From NCBI GenBank assembly GCA_902626385.1, contig CACOEZ010000007.1, positions 1 to 45,005 on the forward strand: DNA of 45,005 nt. Direction: 5' to 3'. Both the position numbers and the translations under genes were made by a program. The DNA comes from an uncultured SAR86 cluster bacterium (GTDB lineage: Bacteria > Pseudomonadota > Gammaproteobacteria > Magnimaribacterales > D2472). Below are positions 1 through 8,702 of the stretch, one piece after another. The notes under the pieces were generated by a model. It saw only the letters and a program-made list of their open reading frames with translations. It made no database searches and was not told the origin of the DNA. The stretch's first letter is position 1; every line of letters begins with the position of its first letter.

Positions 1-222
1 TAGCAATTGAGCCTTGGTAAGGCTCATATCTAATTCAAGACCGTGTTCTTTGGCAAGGTCAACAATATCAGCCTTTTTCATTTTATTTAAGGCAGACTTA
101 GTTGGTATTTCACTTGTTGTTTGTAAAGGTTTATCGTCGCTTTTGATATCTTCAGGCGCTGATGAGCCACCAAACAACCTGGAAAAAAATCCTTTTTTCT
201 TGTTATCCTTATTATTGCTCAT
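1..222 (-). CDS. N-terminal fragment of an unidentified protein (possibly FtsY-like)
   Basis: The frame opens at an ATG (220-222) and runs off the window edge after 74 codons, so only the N-terminus is seen. It starts with a Lys/Asn-rich stretch and a KKGFFSRLFGG segment, then an acidic linker. Next comes a helix-extension-helix-like block (KMKKADIVDLAKEHGLELD, then LTKAQL) resembling SAP, HeH/LEM or Rho-N-type modules. The basic GFFSRL segment recalls FtsY N-termini, but this is too little to name it. In most gammaproteobacteria rplS follows trmD; this is clearly not L19. A hairpin with a short T-run separates it from trmD, so it may be transcribed on its own or by read-through. Confidence 0.6.
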   Translation of the reverse strand, partial: MSNNKDNKKKGFFSRLFGGSSAPEDIKSDDKPLQTTSEIPTKSALNKMKKADIVDLAKEHGLELDMSLTKAQLL

Positions 223-234
223 AATATTTGCCTA

Positions 235-255
235 AAAAGGGCTATAGGATAGCCT
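235..255 (-). terminator. Hairpin after trmD, possible terminator or attenuator
   Basis: A perfect 6-bp inverted repeat (GGCTAT/ATAGCC, 240-254) with a 3-base loop overlaps the trmD stop codon. Read on the minus strand it is followed by CTTTTT. This is the form of a weak rho-independent terminator between trmD and the next gene. The T-run is only five bases, so partial read-through is likely. Confidence 0.45.
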
Positions 256-973
256 TAGATGACCATTCTTCCAAGAGTTTTTTTTGTTTTTTTGTTAATT
301 TTATTTCTTTTAAAAGATCTGGTCTTTTTAAGAAAGTTTTCAACAACGAGTTTTCTTCTCTCCAGGAATTAATTTTTTGATGATTTCCAGACAATAAGAC
401 TTCAGGTACAGTCATTGAGTTTAATTTTTCTGGTTTTGTGTATACATCTCCCTTAAGTAATCCATTTGAAAAAGTATCTTTTAAAAATGAATATTTATTA
501 CCCAATGTACCAGGAATGTTTCTTGATATAGCATCTATTAGACATATTGCCGCATATTCCCCTCCGCTCAGAATAAAATCACCTAACGATATTTCTTCGT
601 CTACATAATTATCAATAACTCTTTGATCTATCCCTTCATATCTTCCACATACAATAGTTATATTTTTTAACTTAGAAAGTGAAATTACTTTTTTTTGATT
701 AAGTTTTTTGCCTTGAGGTGACATATAGATAACCTTACCAAGTTTATTTTTTTTTACTTGTTTTATTGTTTTTATAATTGGCTCAGCCATTATTACCATG
801 CCTTCTCCACCTCCATAAGGCCTGGCATCAACTTGATTATGTTTATTGATGGCGTTCTCTCTAATATCAAATGTATTGATTGAAATAATATTTTTTTTCT
901 GTGACTTTGATAAAACACCAGAATTGAGAGCATCAAATATTTCTGGAAAGATGGTTAATATATTTATATTCAC
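242..973 (-). CDS. trmD: tRNA (guanine-N1)-methyltransferase TrmD
   Basis: TrmD methylates G37 of tRNAs with SAM and so prevents +1 frameshifting. The 243-residue protein has the family length and the SPOUT-class signatures: an N-terminal ILTIFPEIF, the loop VDARPYGGGEGMV, and the knotted SAM site with VCGRYEGIDQRV and SLGDFILSGGE. It lies directly after rimM in the conserved rpsP-rimM-trmD order, with only a few bases between stop and start, so it is co-transcribed. The usual next gene, rplS, is not adjacent here. Confidence 0.97.
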   Translation of the reverse strand: MNINILTIFPEIFDALNSGVLSKSQKKNIISINTFDIRENAINKHNQVDARPYGGGEGMVIMAEPIIKTIKQVKKNKLGKVIYMSPQGKKLNQKKVISLSKLKNITIVCGRYEGIDQRVIDNYVDEEISLGDFILSGGEYAAICLIDAISRNIPGTLGNKYSFLKDTFSNGLLKGDVYTKPEKLNSMTVPEVLLSGNHQKINSWREENSLLKTFLKRPDLLKEIKLTKKQKKLLEEWSSKAIL

Positions 974-976
974 TTG

Positions 977-1498
977 TTAATAGTCACTCTGCCAATTTAC
1001 TTTTATAATTTTCTTTTCAGTATCAACAGATCTAATGAATATATCAATAATGTATGGGATAAGCCTTTTTTCATCATCTACTGATTCTTTAGTGGGATTA
1101 ACTATTAAACAATCGTTCGAACCATAATTATTGAGACCTTTTACTATACCTAAAACTTTATTCTCATTATTGTCTATAACCTGCATACCTATTAGTTCAT
1201 TCCAGTAGATCTCTCCACTTGATAGCTTGGGTAAATCATCTTGATAAATAAAAATTTTTTGGTTTGTAAGTTCTTTTATCTCATCAACATCATTGATATC
1301 TTTAATCTTTGCAAGAAATTTAGAATTATTTTTTTTAATATATTGAAATTTGATTACGATATCATCGCTGAATCTAACTTTATCAATATAATTAATGATA
1401 TTTTCTTGTGGTTCACAAAATGAATTAAGGAAAAATTCTCCCTTTAAACCTCTTGGCTTCCCTATTGAGCCGATGCAAGTAATTTTATTTTTCTTCAT
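977..1498 (-). CDS. rimM: 16S rRNA processing protein RimM
   Basis: RimM binds S19 and helps mature the 30S head. I place the start at the ATG at 1496-1498, giving 173 residues beginning [20 protein letters not shown], which matches the family N-terminus. The frame is open further upstream but would then translate rpsP tail sequence. The N-terminal RimM barrel (about 1-90) is followed by a PRC-barrel domain (about 95-170) containing [10 protein letters not shown] and ending in VNWQSDY. The start overlaps the end of rpsP by 14 bases, suggesting translational coupling. Confidence 0.93.
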   Translation of the reverse strand: MKKNKITCIGSIGKPRGLKGEFFLNSFCEPQENIINYIDKVRFSDDIVIKFQYIKKNNSKFLAKIKDINDVDEIKELTNQKIFIYQDDLPKLSSGEIYWNELIGMQVIDNNENKVLGIVKGLNNYGSNDCLIVNPTKESVDDEKRLIPYIIDIFIRSVDTEKKIIKVNWQSDY

Positions 1499-2168
1499 TC
1501 TCTGAAGACTCTTTTTCATCGACACCTTCATCTGATGAGCTATCTTCACCTGAGCCTTCTTCTGATTTTTCCTCTTCAGCTGGGGCTTCCTCTTCTGCTG
1601 GAGCTTCCTCATCTGCTGGAGCTTCTTGTGGTGGAGCTTCTTCTGCTGGAGCTTCCTCTTCTGCTGGAGCTTCTTCTACTGGGGTTTCTTCTGCTGGAGC
1701 TTCTTCTGCTGAGGTTTCTTCTGCAGGAGCTTCCTCTTCAGCTGGAGTTTCCTCTTCTGCTGGGGTTTCTTCTGCAGGAGCTTCTTCTGCCGAAGCTTCC
1801 TCTTCTTCAGGAGCATCTTCAGCAGCTTTTTCTGCAGCTTCTTTTGCCAGCTTTTCTGCTAGAGCAGCTTTTTTTGCCTCTGCTTTAGCTTTTTTGGCTG
1901 CAATTTTAGCTTCTAGCTCTTCTGGAGTGAGCTTAGCCTCTTTAACAAGTGCTTTTACTCTGTCACTTACTTGTGCACCTTTTGATACCCACTCATTTAA
2001 TTTATCAAGATCAAGTCTCAATCTTTCTTCTTGACCTTTGGCCATAGGATTAAAAAACCCTAATCTTTCAATAAAAGCCCCATCTCTAGGTCGCCTTTCA
2101 TCAGCTACTGTTACAAAGTAATAGGGATTCTTCTTTGCTCCACTTCTCGCTAATCTAATAATTACCAT
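1485..2168 (-). CDS. rpsP: 30S ribosomal protein S16 with long low-complexity C-terminal tail
   Basis: Residues 1-85 are a normal S16, a small-subunit assembly protein, starting [20 protein letters not shown]. Bacterial S16 usually has about 80-90 residues, but this one has 227. The extra part has three zones: a Lys/Ala-rich, probably helical stretch (about 85-118); a Glu/Ala/Pro repeat based on EEAPAEE-like units (about 119-205); and a Ser/Glu/Asp-rich end. The repeat is clear in the DNA too. It is first in the rpsP-rimM-trmD operon and divergent from the ypjD-like gene. Acidic S16 extensions occur elsewhere in bacteria, but this one is long. Confidence 0.95.
   Translation of the reverse strand: MVIIRLARSGAKKNPYYFVTVADERRPRDGAFIERLGFFNPMAKGQEERLRLDLDKLNEWVSKGAQVSDRVKALVKEAKLTPEELEAKIAAKKAKAEAKKAALAEKLAKEAAEKAAEDAPEEEEASAEEAPAEETPAEEETPAEEEAPAEETSAEEAPAEETPVEEAPAEEEAPAEEAPPQEAPADEEAPAEEEAPAEEEKSEEGSGEDSSSDEGVDEKESSENEEK
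1554..1814. repeat. Degenerate tandem repeat inside rpsP coding Glu/Ala/Pro units
   Basis: The plus strand shows many imperfect copies of a short unit such as gctggagcttcttct, with variants ending in cctcttct. On the minus strand it encodes runs of [10 protein letters not shown] and SAEE. The reading frame is kept throughout. Such tracts expand and contract easily, so copy number probably varies between strains and may be collapsed in assemblies. Confidence 0.85.
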
Positions 2169-2269
2169 ATCAAATATTGTTAAAATCGTTAAAAAGATGT
2201 GTATTTTAGGTTAACCTTGCTAATATTGATAGTATTATTATGCAAAGTTTTAATTATTCTTAATTTTTA

Positions 2270-2833
2270 ATGAGTTTTATTTCCCAGGTAACTATAAGTA
2301 TAGTTATTTATTACATCATGAGAGTAAGTCTTAAGCACGAAAAATCTCTCTATACCGCTTCTTTGATTGCTGCTATATCTTATGTTGTTATATATCTTTC
2401 TACATATGATTTAATTAATTTACTTCCAACTGTTCATTTTATGGTAACAGGCCTGAGTCTTCTTTTTATATTTATTGCCTATAACGAAATAATTATTCTG
2501 GAAAGAAAAGTCAGAAAAATAAAAAAAGGTGAACTTGTAAGTTTAGATAGTTTTTCTGTTGAAAAAAGCTATAAAATAGTTTTTAAACTTTTGGGACTAG
2601 GATTAATTTTTTTGTCTTTTGCCTTAATATCTGGTTTTAGTATGCAATCAATATTCACAGCAAACATTGTTTTTAAATCTTTATTTACAATTATTGCATG
2701 GCTGATATATGTCATCACCTTAATTGGAATTAAATATTTTAACTTTCCAATAAAATATGCTACTCGAAGCTTATTTGTTGCTATGTGGGCTGTGCTTATT
2801 GCCTATTTTATGAATTCTTTTTTTGTAGATTAA
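2270..2833 (+). CDS. ypjD: Shortened YpjD-like (CcsA/HemX family) inner-membrane protein
   Basis: This 187-residue protein is mostly hydrophobic, with about five or six membrane segments. It lies between rpsP and corB, as ypjD does near ffh in other gammaproteobacteria. The C-terminal two thirds follow YpjD: a conserved His in HFMVTGLSLL (residue 56), a cytoplasmic charged loop (ERKVRKIKKGE), then a SLFTIIAWLIYVITL segment and a final membrane helix. YpjD is usually about 260 residues, so the N-terminal membrane part is shortened. The conserved GWRGR-type loop reads NFPIKY here. Relatives take part in cytochrome c assembly, but the role of YpjD itself is not firmly known. No strong ribosome site precedes the ATG. 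Confidence 0.8.
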   Translation: MSFISQVTISIVIYYIMRVSLKHEKSLYTASLIAAISYVVIYLSTYDLINLLPTVHFMVTGLSLLFIFIAYNEIIILERKVRKIKKGELVSLDSFSVEKSYKIVFKLLGLGLIFLSFALISGFSMQSIFTANIVFKSLFTIIAWLIYVITLIGIKYFNFPIKYATRSLFVAMWAVLIAYFMNSFFVD

Positions 2834-2835
2834 TA

Positions 2836-4089
2836 ATGATTGAAGAACCCTCATTATTTTTTTTGTTTTCAGTATTAATTTTATTGTTAATTCTTAGTGG
2901 ATTCTTTTCCGGCTCCGAGACCGGAATGATGGCTGCGAATAAAATTAAATTAAAGAACTTATCTAAAAAATCTAAAAATAGTGCAAAAAGAGCATTAGAG
3001 CTTCTCAAAAAACCTGATCAGCTATTATCAGCAATATTGGTTGGCAACAATTTTGCAAATATTTTAGCTTCTGCAATTGTCACTATAATGATGATTAACT
3101 ACTTTAACGGAAATGTTTTGCTGGGCTCAATAATTCTTACAATAGTGATATTAATTTTTTCAGAAATAACTCCAAAAACAATTGCTGCAATAAAACCAGA
3201 GAGCATTGCCACAAGATCTTCTTTTTTGCTCAAAATTCTTGTCTATATATTTAAGCCTCTAATATTTTTTACGAACTTCATTAGTAGATCCATATTGTCA
3301 GTTTTCAAACTTAACGCAAGAGATGCCTCCAATAATGATAATCTTAATACCGAAGAGCTTAAAACGTTGCTTGATGAGTCAGGAGATTTAATACCTAAAC
3401 AATATAGAAAGATGCTCTCTTCAGTTTTGGGAATGGAAGAGCTAGTTGTTGAGGATGTGATGATTCCAACATCAGAAGTTATTGGTATAAATATAAAAAA
3501 TGATTATCTTGAGGCTATGAATATTATCGAGTCTACAGAATATACAAGACTTCCGGTATTTGATGATTCAATTGATAACATGATTGGTATTTTGCATCTA
3601 AAGGATTCGCATTCCTTTTTAGAGCTGCTTGAAGAGAAACAAGAAATTAACAGTGCATTACAAGAAACTTATTTTGTTTCTCAATCAACAGCATTAATGA
3701 AACAACTTCGTGAATTTTTGTCGAATGACAAAAGTATTGCTCTAGTTGTAGATGAATATGGAGAAATACAAGGTCTAATCTCGATTGAAGATATTTTTAA
3801 AGAAATTGTTGGGAAGTTTGGTTCTGCAAAAGAAGAATTAGAAAAAGAATTTGTTGTTTTAGGCGATAAATCTGTAATCACTGATGGTAACGCAAGGATA
3901 AGAGATTTAAATAATTATGTTGGATGGAACATTTATGATGATAGCTCCAAGACTATAAATGGTCTTGTTACTGAGTATTTAGATCAGATTCCTCAGGCAA
4001 ATCTTTGTATCGAAATAGATAATTACAGGTTTGAAATTATTGAAATTGAAAATAACTTTATTTCAAAGATTAAAATTAAAAAAAATTAA
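2836..4089 (+). CDS. corB: CorB-type CNNM/CBS-domain membrane protein (Mg2+/Co2+ efflux)
   Basis: I choose the ATG at 2836 (MIEEPSLFF), two bases after the ypjD-like stop, for a 417-residue protein. Domains in order: a DUF21/CNNM membrane domain (about 1-185) with the signature FFSGSETGMMAANK; two CBS motifs (about 200-330) with VEDVMIPTSEV and GEIQGLISIEDIFKEIVG; and a CorC/HlyC C-terminal domain (about 345-417). CorB-family proteins are linked to magnesium/cobalt homeostasis. The stop codon overlaps that of the convergent sodX gene in a shared TTAA, so no terminator fits between them. Confidence 0.92.
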   Translation: MIEEPSLFFLFSVLILLLILSGFFSGSETGMMAANKIKLKNLSKKSKNSAKRALELLKKPDQLLSAILVGNNFANILASAIVTIMMINYFNGNVLLGSIILTIVILIFSEITPKTIAAIKPESIATRSSFLLKILVYIFKPLIFFTNFISRSILSVFKLNARDASNNDNLNTEELKTLLDESGDLIPKQYRKMLSSVLGMEELVVEDVMIPTSEVIGINIKNDYLEAMNIIESTEYTRLPVFDDSIDNMIGILHLKDSHSFLELLEEKQEINSALQETYFVSQSTALMKQLREFLSNDKSIALVVDEYGEIQGLISIEDIFKEIVGKFGSAKEELEKEFVVLGDKSVITDGNARIRDLNNYVGWNIYDDSSKTINGLVTEYLDQIPQANLCIEIDNYRFEIIEIENNFISKIKIKKN

Positions 4090-4376
4090 ATTCTTATTTT
4101 TAAAATAACTTTCCCTAATATATCTTTTCTTTTAAATGAGACGTTATTAATTGTTGAATTATAAGAACTATTATCACCTTGAACCTTGAAAACATTTTGG
4201 TCTTTAGATACAACTCTTTTGAGAATGTTTCCATGATCAAATGATCTTACCACTACAACATCGTTTATGGTTGGAGGGAATATGTTGCTTACAATAACGA
4301 TATCTTTATCAAGATACTCAGGGGCCATGCTTGACCCCCTAACTTTAAAAAAATTAATCACCCAAAACAGGAACAA
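4086..4376 (-). CDS. sodX: SodX/SodT-like signal peptidase for nickel SOD maturation
   Basis: This is a 96-residue S24/S26-type serine peptidase. The catalytic Ser lies in RGSSMAPEY (Ser16) and the general-base Lys in NILKRVV (Lys53). A QGDNS box and a KRKDILGKVI end are also typical. It follows sodN directly and overlaps its 3' end. In this family the enzyme removes the SodN propeptide to expose the metal-binding N-terminal His. The start is uncertain: TTG at 4376 keeps a hydrophobic N-terminus, while GTG at 4361 overlaps the sodN stop. Neither has a clear ribosome site. Confidence 0.85.
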   Translation of the reverse strand: MFLFWVINFFKVRGSSMAPEYLDKDIVIVSNIFPPTINDVVVVRSFDHGNILKRVVSKDQNVFKVQGDNSSYNSTINNVSFKRKDILGKVILKIRI

Positions 4377-4818
4377 CCATTTTTACATGTGGTGGATTTA
4401 GTGATGTTTTAATTTCGGTTTCAATTTCTTTAGTTGTCCAAAAAATTTCAGCGAATCTATTTACTTTCTCAATTAAATCAACACCATTTTGCCTATCTAT
4501 ATCTTGTTTACATTTTGATGCTGTCATCATTATGGAATGAGCCAAATCATGAATTTCAGGAAACTTCTCCATATGTGGCTCCTTGAAATAGTCGCCCCAA
4601 ATTGTCCTAACTGCATCCTTAACTTCAATAGCATGATCTTCTTTTTGTTGGACTAATCTATTCAGGTGGGCTAAATCTTTTTTTGAATCTATAGAATCAG
4701 GCATCTCTGCAATTAAATCCAAAAATCTTAATACACTTAAAGCCGCATATTGTGCGACACCAGGATCATATACTGCACAAGGAATGTCACAGTGCGCCCT
4801 TACATCTTTGATTTTCAT
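4354..4818 (-). CDS. sodN: Nickel superoxide dismutase precursor SodN
   Basis: This enzyme dismutates superoxide in the cytoplasm with nickel, sparing iron. The nickel-hook motif HCDIPCAVYDP starts at residue 9 after an eight-residue propeptide (MKIKDVRA) that SodX would remove. His1, Cys2 and Cys6 of the mature protein are the metal ligands. A helical bundle follows. The ATG at 4818 is chosen because a perfect AGGAGG (4824-4829) sits six bases upstream. The usual Gly after the second Cys is Ala here. The start overlaps the stop of the small membrane protein upstream (ATGA), and sodX follows. Confidence 0.96.
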   Translation of the reverse strand: MKIKDVRAHCDIPCAVYDPGVAQYAALSVLRFLDLIAEMPDSIDSKKDLAHLNRLVQQKEDHAIEVKDAVRTIWGDYFKEPHMEKFPEIHDLAHSIMMTASKCKQDIDRQNGVDLIEKVNRFAEIFWTTKEIETEIKTSLNPPHVKMVVPVLGD

Positions 4819-4991
4819 ATTAACCTCCTGCAAACTGCTCTTAAAAATTGAACTATAGTTTCACCTAGAATGATAAACGCAAAAAATATAACTAAATAAA
4901 TTATAGATTCAATTAAATGTATATGAATTGTATTATCAACATGAGCAAATAAATTTATTGATAAGATTGGTAAAAAATATATAAATTTCAT
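4815..4991 (-). CDS. Small membrane protein with His motif, coupled to sodN
   Basis: This predicted 58-residue protein is unrecognised. It has a signal-peptide-like start (MKFIYFLPILSINLFA), a short polar stretch HVDNTIHIH, one long membrane helix (ESIIYLVIFFAFIILGETIV) and a basic end (RAVCRRLI). ATG 4991 has a GGAG eight bases upstream. Its TGA overlaps the sodN ATG, and the sodN ribosome site lies within its last codons, so translation of the two should be coupled. The three histidines, probably on the outer face, suggest metal handling, perhaps nickel supply to SodN. That function is inference from context only. Confidence 0.72.
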   Translation of the reverse strand: MKFIYFLPILSINLFAHVDNTIHIHLIESIIYLVIFFAFIILGETIVQFLRAVCRRLI

Positions 4992-5028
4992 TAAAACGAC
5001 TCCAGACAAATTATTTCAATCACTAACA

Positions 5029-5034
5029 ATTATA
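5029..5034 (-). promoter_or_regulatory. Possible -10 box for the sodN operon
   Basis: A perfect TATAAT on the minus strand lies just after the T-run of the groEL terminator and about 40 bases before the small membrane-protein ATG. No good -35 is visible at 16-18 bases, as that position falls in the terminator hairpin. This is a candidate only. Confidence 0.3.
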
Positions 5035-5035
5035 C

Positions 5036-5060
5036 AAAAAAAAAGGGGCAATATGCCCCA
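5036..5060 (-). terminator. Rho-independent terminator after groEL
   Basis: On the minus strand a perfect GGGGCA/TGCCCC stem (5045-5059) with a 3-base loop is followed by nine T residues. It lies about 25 bases beyond the groEL stop codon and separates groESL from the sodN unit. Confidence 0.88.
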
Positions 5061-5083
5061 ATTTTCTGAATAGAATAAAAGAT

Positions 5084-6730
<1,647 letters not shown>

Positions 6731-6753
6731 TTATCTCCCTATAAACTTATATA

Positions 6754-7041
6754 TTATTCAACAACTCCAAAGAGATCTTTCTCACATAATATTAGATACT
6801 CTTCTCCGTTTAATTTAATTTCATTTCCACCGTATTGTCCGAAAATGACTGTATCTCCAACAGACACATTCATTGCAGATGCTTCTCCGGCATCATTAGT
6901 TTTACCTGGACCAACAGCAACAACCTCACCCTGTGATGGCTTTTCTTTGGCAGAGCCAGATAAAATGATTCCTCCAGATGAGGTTTCTTCTTCCTCAGTT
7001 CTCTTAACGAGGACATTATCATGTAAAGGTCTAAAATTCAT
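6754..7041 (-). CDS. groS: 10 kDa co-chaperonin GroES
   Basis: This 95-residue co-chaperonin starts [14 protein letters not shown]. It contains the mobile-loop region ([19 protein letters not shown]), GEVVAVGPG, and the C-terminal [14 protein letters not shown]. It caps the GroEL ring. It is first in the groES-groEL operon. A GGAGAG-type ribosome site precedes the ATG, and a heat-shock-like promoter lies about 40-65 bases upstream. Confidence 0.98.
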   Translation of the reverse strand: MNFRPLHDNVLVKRTEEEETSSGGIILSGSAKEKPSQGEVVAVGPGKTNDAGEASAMNVSVGDTVIFGQYGGNEIKLNGEEYLILCEKDLFGVVE

Positions 7042-7080
7042 TTATCTCTCCATATAAATTGCATATTTATCTTAACCAAT

Positions 7081-7107
7081 AATTATGGGCTAAAAAATAT
7101 AAATCAA
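7081..7107 (-). promoter_or_regulatory. Candidate sigma32 heat-shock promoter of groESL
   Basis: On the minus strand TTGATT (7107-7102) is followed after 12 bases by CCCATAATT (7089-7081). The second element fits the sigma32 -10 pattern CCCCATnTA, and the first is a partial CTTGAAA. The position upstream of groES agrees with heat-shock control, but spacing and -35 match are imperfect. Confidence 0.4.
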
Positions 7108-7111
7108 TAGA

Positions 7112-7459
7112 TTAAATAACTTTTTTTAATCTAAAAATTAGAAGCGCAATTGTAACCCCAATTAGGTTGGCAAGTAAGTCAAATAATTCAAAATATCTAT
7201 ATGGATGAAAATAATGAATAAGCTCTATAATTGCGCCAATCAAAAAAACCAATGAAATAATTTGATAATCTCCTAGCTCAAATTTCGAAATCAATGCTAA
7301 ATAAGCTAGGTAAAAGAATATTAATATATGTAAAGCTTTATCTGATAAAGAAGAAAGTGCATCAAATCTAGGAATATCTTCTGCATTAACAAGGCTAAAA
7401 TAAAAAACTATTATTATTGAAACAAAGAAAACTATTCTAATTTTTAATATTTTGCTCAT
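7112..7459 (-). CDS. VanZ-like small membrane protein
   Basis: This 115-residue protein has about four membrane helices. It carries the VanZ-family pattern: SDKALHILIFFYLAYLAL in the second helix, then IIELIHYFHPYRYFELFDLLANLIGV in the second half. VanZ itself gives low teicoplanin resistance, while most homologues have no known function. The ATG (7457-7459) lies inside the 3' end of ampG (23-base overlap), so it is probably co-transcribed with the peptidoglycan-recycling genes. A link to the cell wall is a context inference. Confidence 0.75.
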   Translation of the reverse strand: MSKILKIRIVFFVSIIIVFYFSLVNAEDIPRFDALSSLSDKALHILIFFYLAYLALISKFELGDYQIISLVFLIGAIIELIHYFHPYRYFELFDLLANLIGVTIALLIFRLKKVI

Positions 7460-8702
7460 TAAAAAAGCCTTTATTTAGATATATCAAGATCATTGCGGGA
7501 ATTGCTAAACAAGAAGTAAAGATGTAAAAACTCATCCAACCATATGAAAAACCATATAAATTTTGAAAATTTTCCACAAATACGCCAGAAAAACCACCAA
7601 AAATTTTTCCTAAAAATGCCATAAAAGACGTTAACAATGCATATTGAAACCCAGTATATTTTGGTGAAACTAAACTAGTTAAAAAGGTTATATTTACAGT
7701 TCCAACAATACCTGCTGCCAAGCTGTCAAAGGCGACAATTGATGCAAGTAAAGAAACATTTTTCTCACTGACAGCAGAATAAGAAAAAAATAGATTTGTA
7801 AACATTACTAAAAAGGCTCCAATCAGAAGAGATTTATATAAACCTATTTTCTTTATCAGGATTCCTCCGAGAAAAACTCCAACTATTGTTGCAATTAAAG
7901 CAACCACTTTAACTACATAACCGATTTCTGAAAGTGTATACCCCATATCGATGTAAAAAGGATTTGCCATCGGACCCATTACGATATCAGTTAATCTATA
8001 TGTAGAAACTATAAGTAAAAGTATGGATGCCATTTTTATGCCAAATCTCATAAAAAAATCTTTTATGGGGTATATTAAAGACTCTCGATAATTTAGCTTT
8101 ATGAGATCAGGGTTTGGAGTTTCTTCAGAAATATATATTGATACAACTAAGTTTACTGCCATGATAAAAGCCATTAATTGATACGCTGATGACCATGAGA
8201 AATTATCCGCAAAAATTAATGCAAAAGAAGATCCAACCAATATGGCAATTCTGTAGCCAAATTGGTATCCAGCTGCTAAATTTCCTTGATCTTCTAATTT
8301 TGCACTCTCGATTCTATATGCATCTATTGCTATATCTTGAATGGAGCCTGCTAAAGCAACAGCAAATGCGAATATAGCAAAAATTACTAAGTCAATTAAA
8401 GGGTCGATAAATGATAATGCTATTAAAGATATGATAATCAATACTTGCATTGTAATAATCCAACTCCTCCTATGACCAAATCTTTTAAAAATTTTTGTAG
8501 GTGTTCTATCTACGAAAGGAGCCCAAAGGAACTTTAAAGAATATGTGAGCATTATCCAGCTTATAAAACCAATCAAACTTAGATCAACACCAGCATCTCT
8601 CAACCATGCTGTTAAAGTAATAAAAATGAGTACGTAAGGTAGGCCGGATGCAAACCCATAACCTGTAAATGACGAAATTTTTGAGAAATTTTGATTTGTC
8701 AT
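7437..8702 (-). CDS. ampG: AmpG-type muropeptide permease (MFS)
   Basis: This is a 421-residue major-facilitator protein with about 12 membrane helices. It starts GYGFASGLPYVLIFITLTAWLR, close to AmpG, and has DRTPTKIFKRFGHRRSWI after the second helix and the family's SIQDIAIDAYRIE. AmpG imports GlcNAc-anhydroMurNAc peptides into the cytoplasm for wall recycling. Its ATG overlaps the ampD stop by four bases, and AmpD processes the imported substrates, which supports the call. It lacks the extra C-terminal part of the 491-residue E. coli protein. Confidence 0.88.
   Translation of the reverse strand: MTNQNFSKISSFTGYGFASGLPYVLIFITLTAWLRDAGVDLSLIGFISWIMLTYSLKFLWAPFVDRTPTKIFKRFGHRRSWIITMQVLIIISLIALSFIDPLIDLVIFAIFAFAVALAGSIQDIAIDAYRIESAKLEDQGNLAAGYQFGYRIAILVGSSFALIFADNFSWSSAYQLMAFIMAVNLVVSIYISEETPNPDLIKLNYRESLIYPIKDFFMRFGIKMASILLLIVSTYRLTDIVMGPMANPFYIDMGYTLSEIGYVVKVVALIATIVGVFLGGILIKKIGLYKSLLIGAFLVMFTNLFFSYSAVSEKNVSLLASIVAFDSLAAGIVGTVNITFLTSLVSPKYTGFQYALLTSFMAFLGKIFGGFSGVFVENFQNLYGFSYGWMSFYIFTSCLAIPAMILIYLNKGFFNEQNIKN

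Noticed and set aside
1499-1612. Upstream extension of the rimM frame
   Set aside because: The extra residues are only out-of-frame rpsP tail (Lys/Gln-rich), while the family start fits the ATG at 1498.
1535-1888. Long Leu-rich plus-strand frame opposite rpsP
   Set aside because: It is the mirror of the Glu/Ala repeat on the other strand; it has no ribosome site, and its composition follows from the repeat.
2169-2269. Promoters for the divergent rpsP and ypjD-like genes
   Set aside because: Several A/T-rich hexamers resemble -10 boxes (for example TAAAAT on the minus strand), but no convincing -35 partner could be paired, so I did not annotate them.
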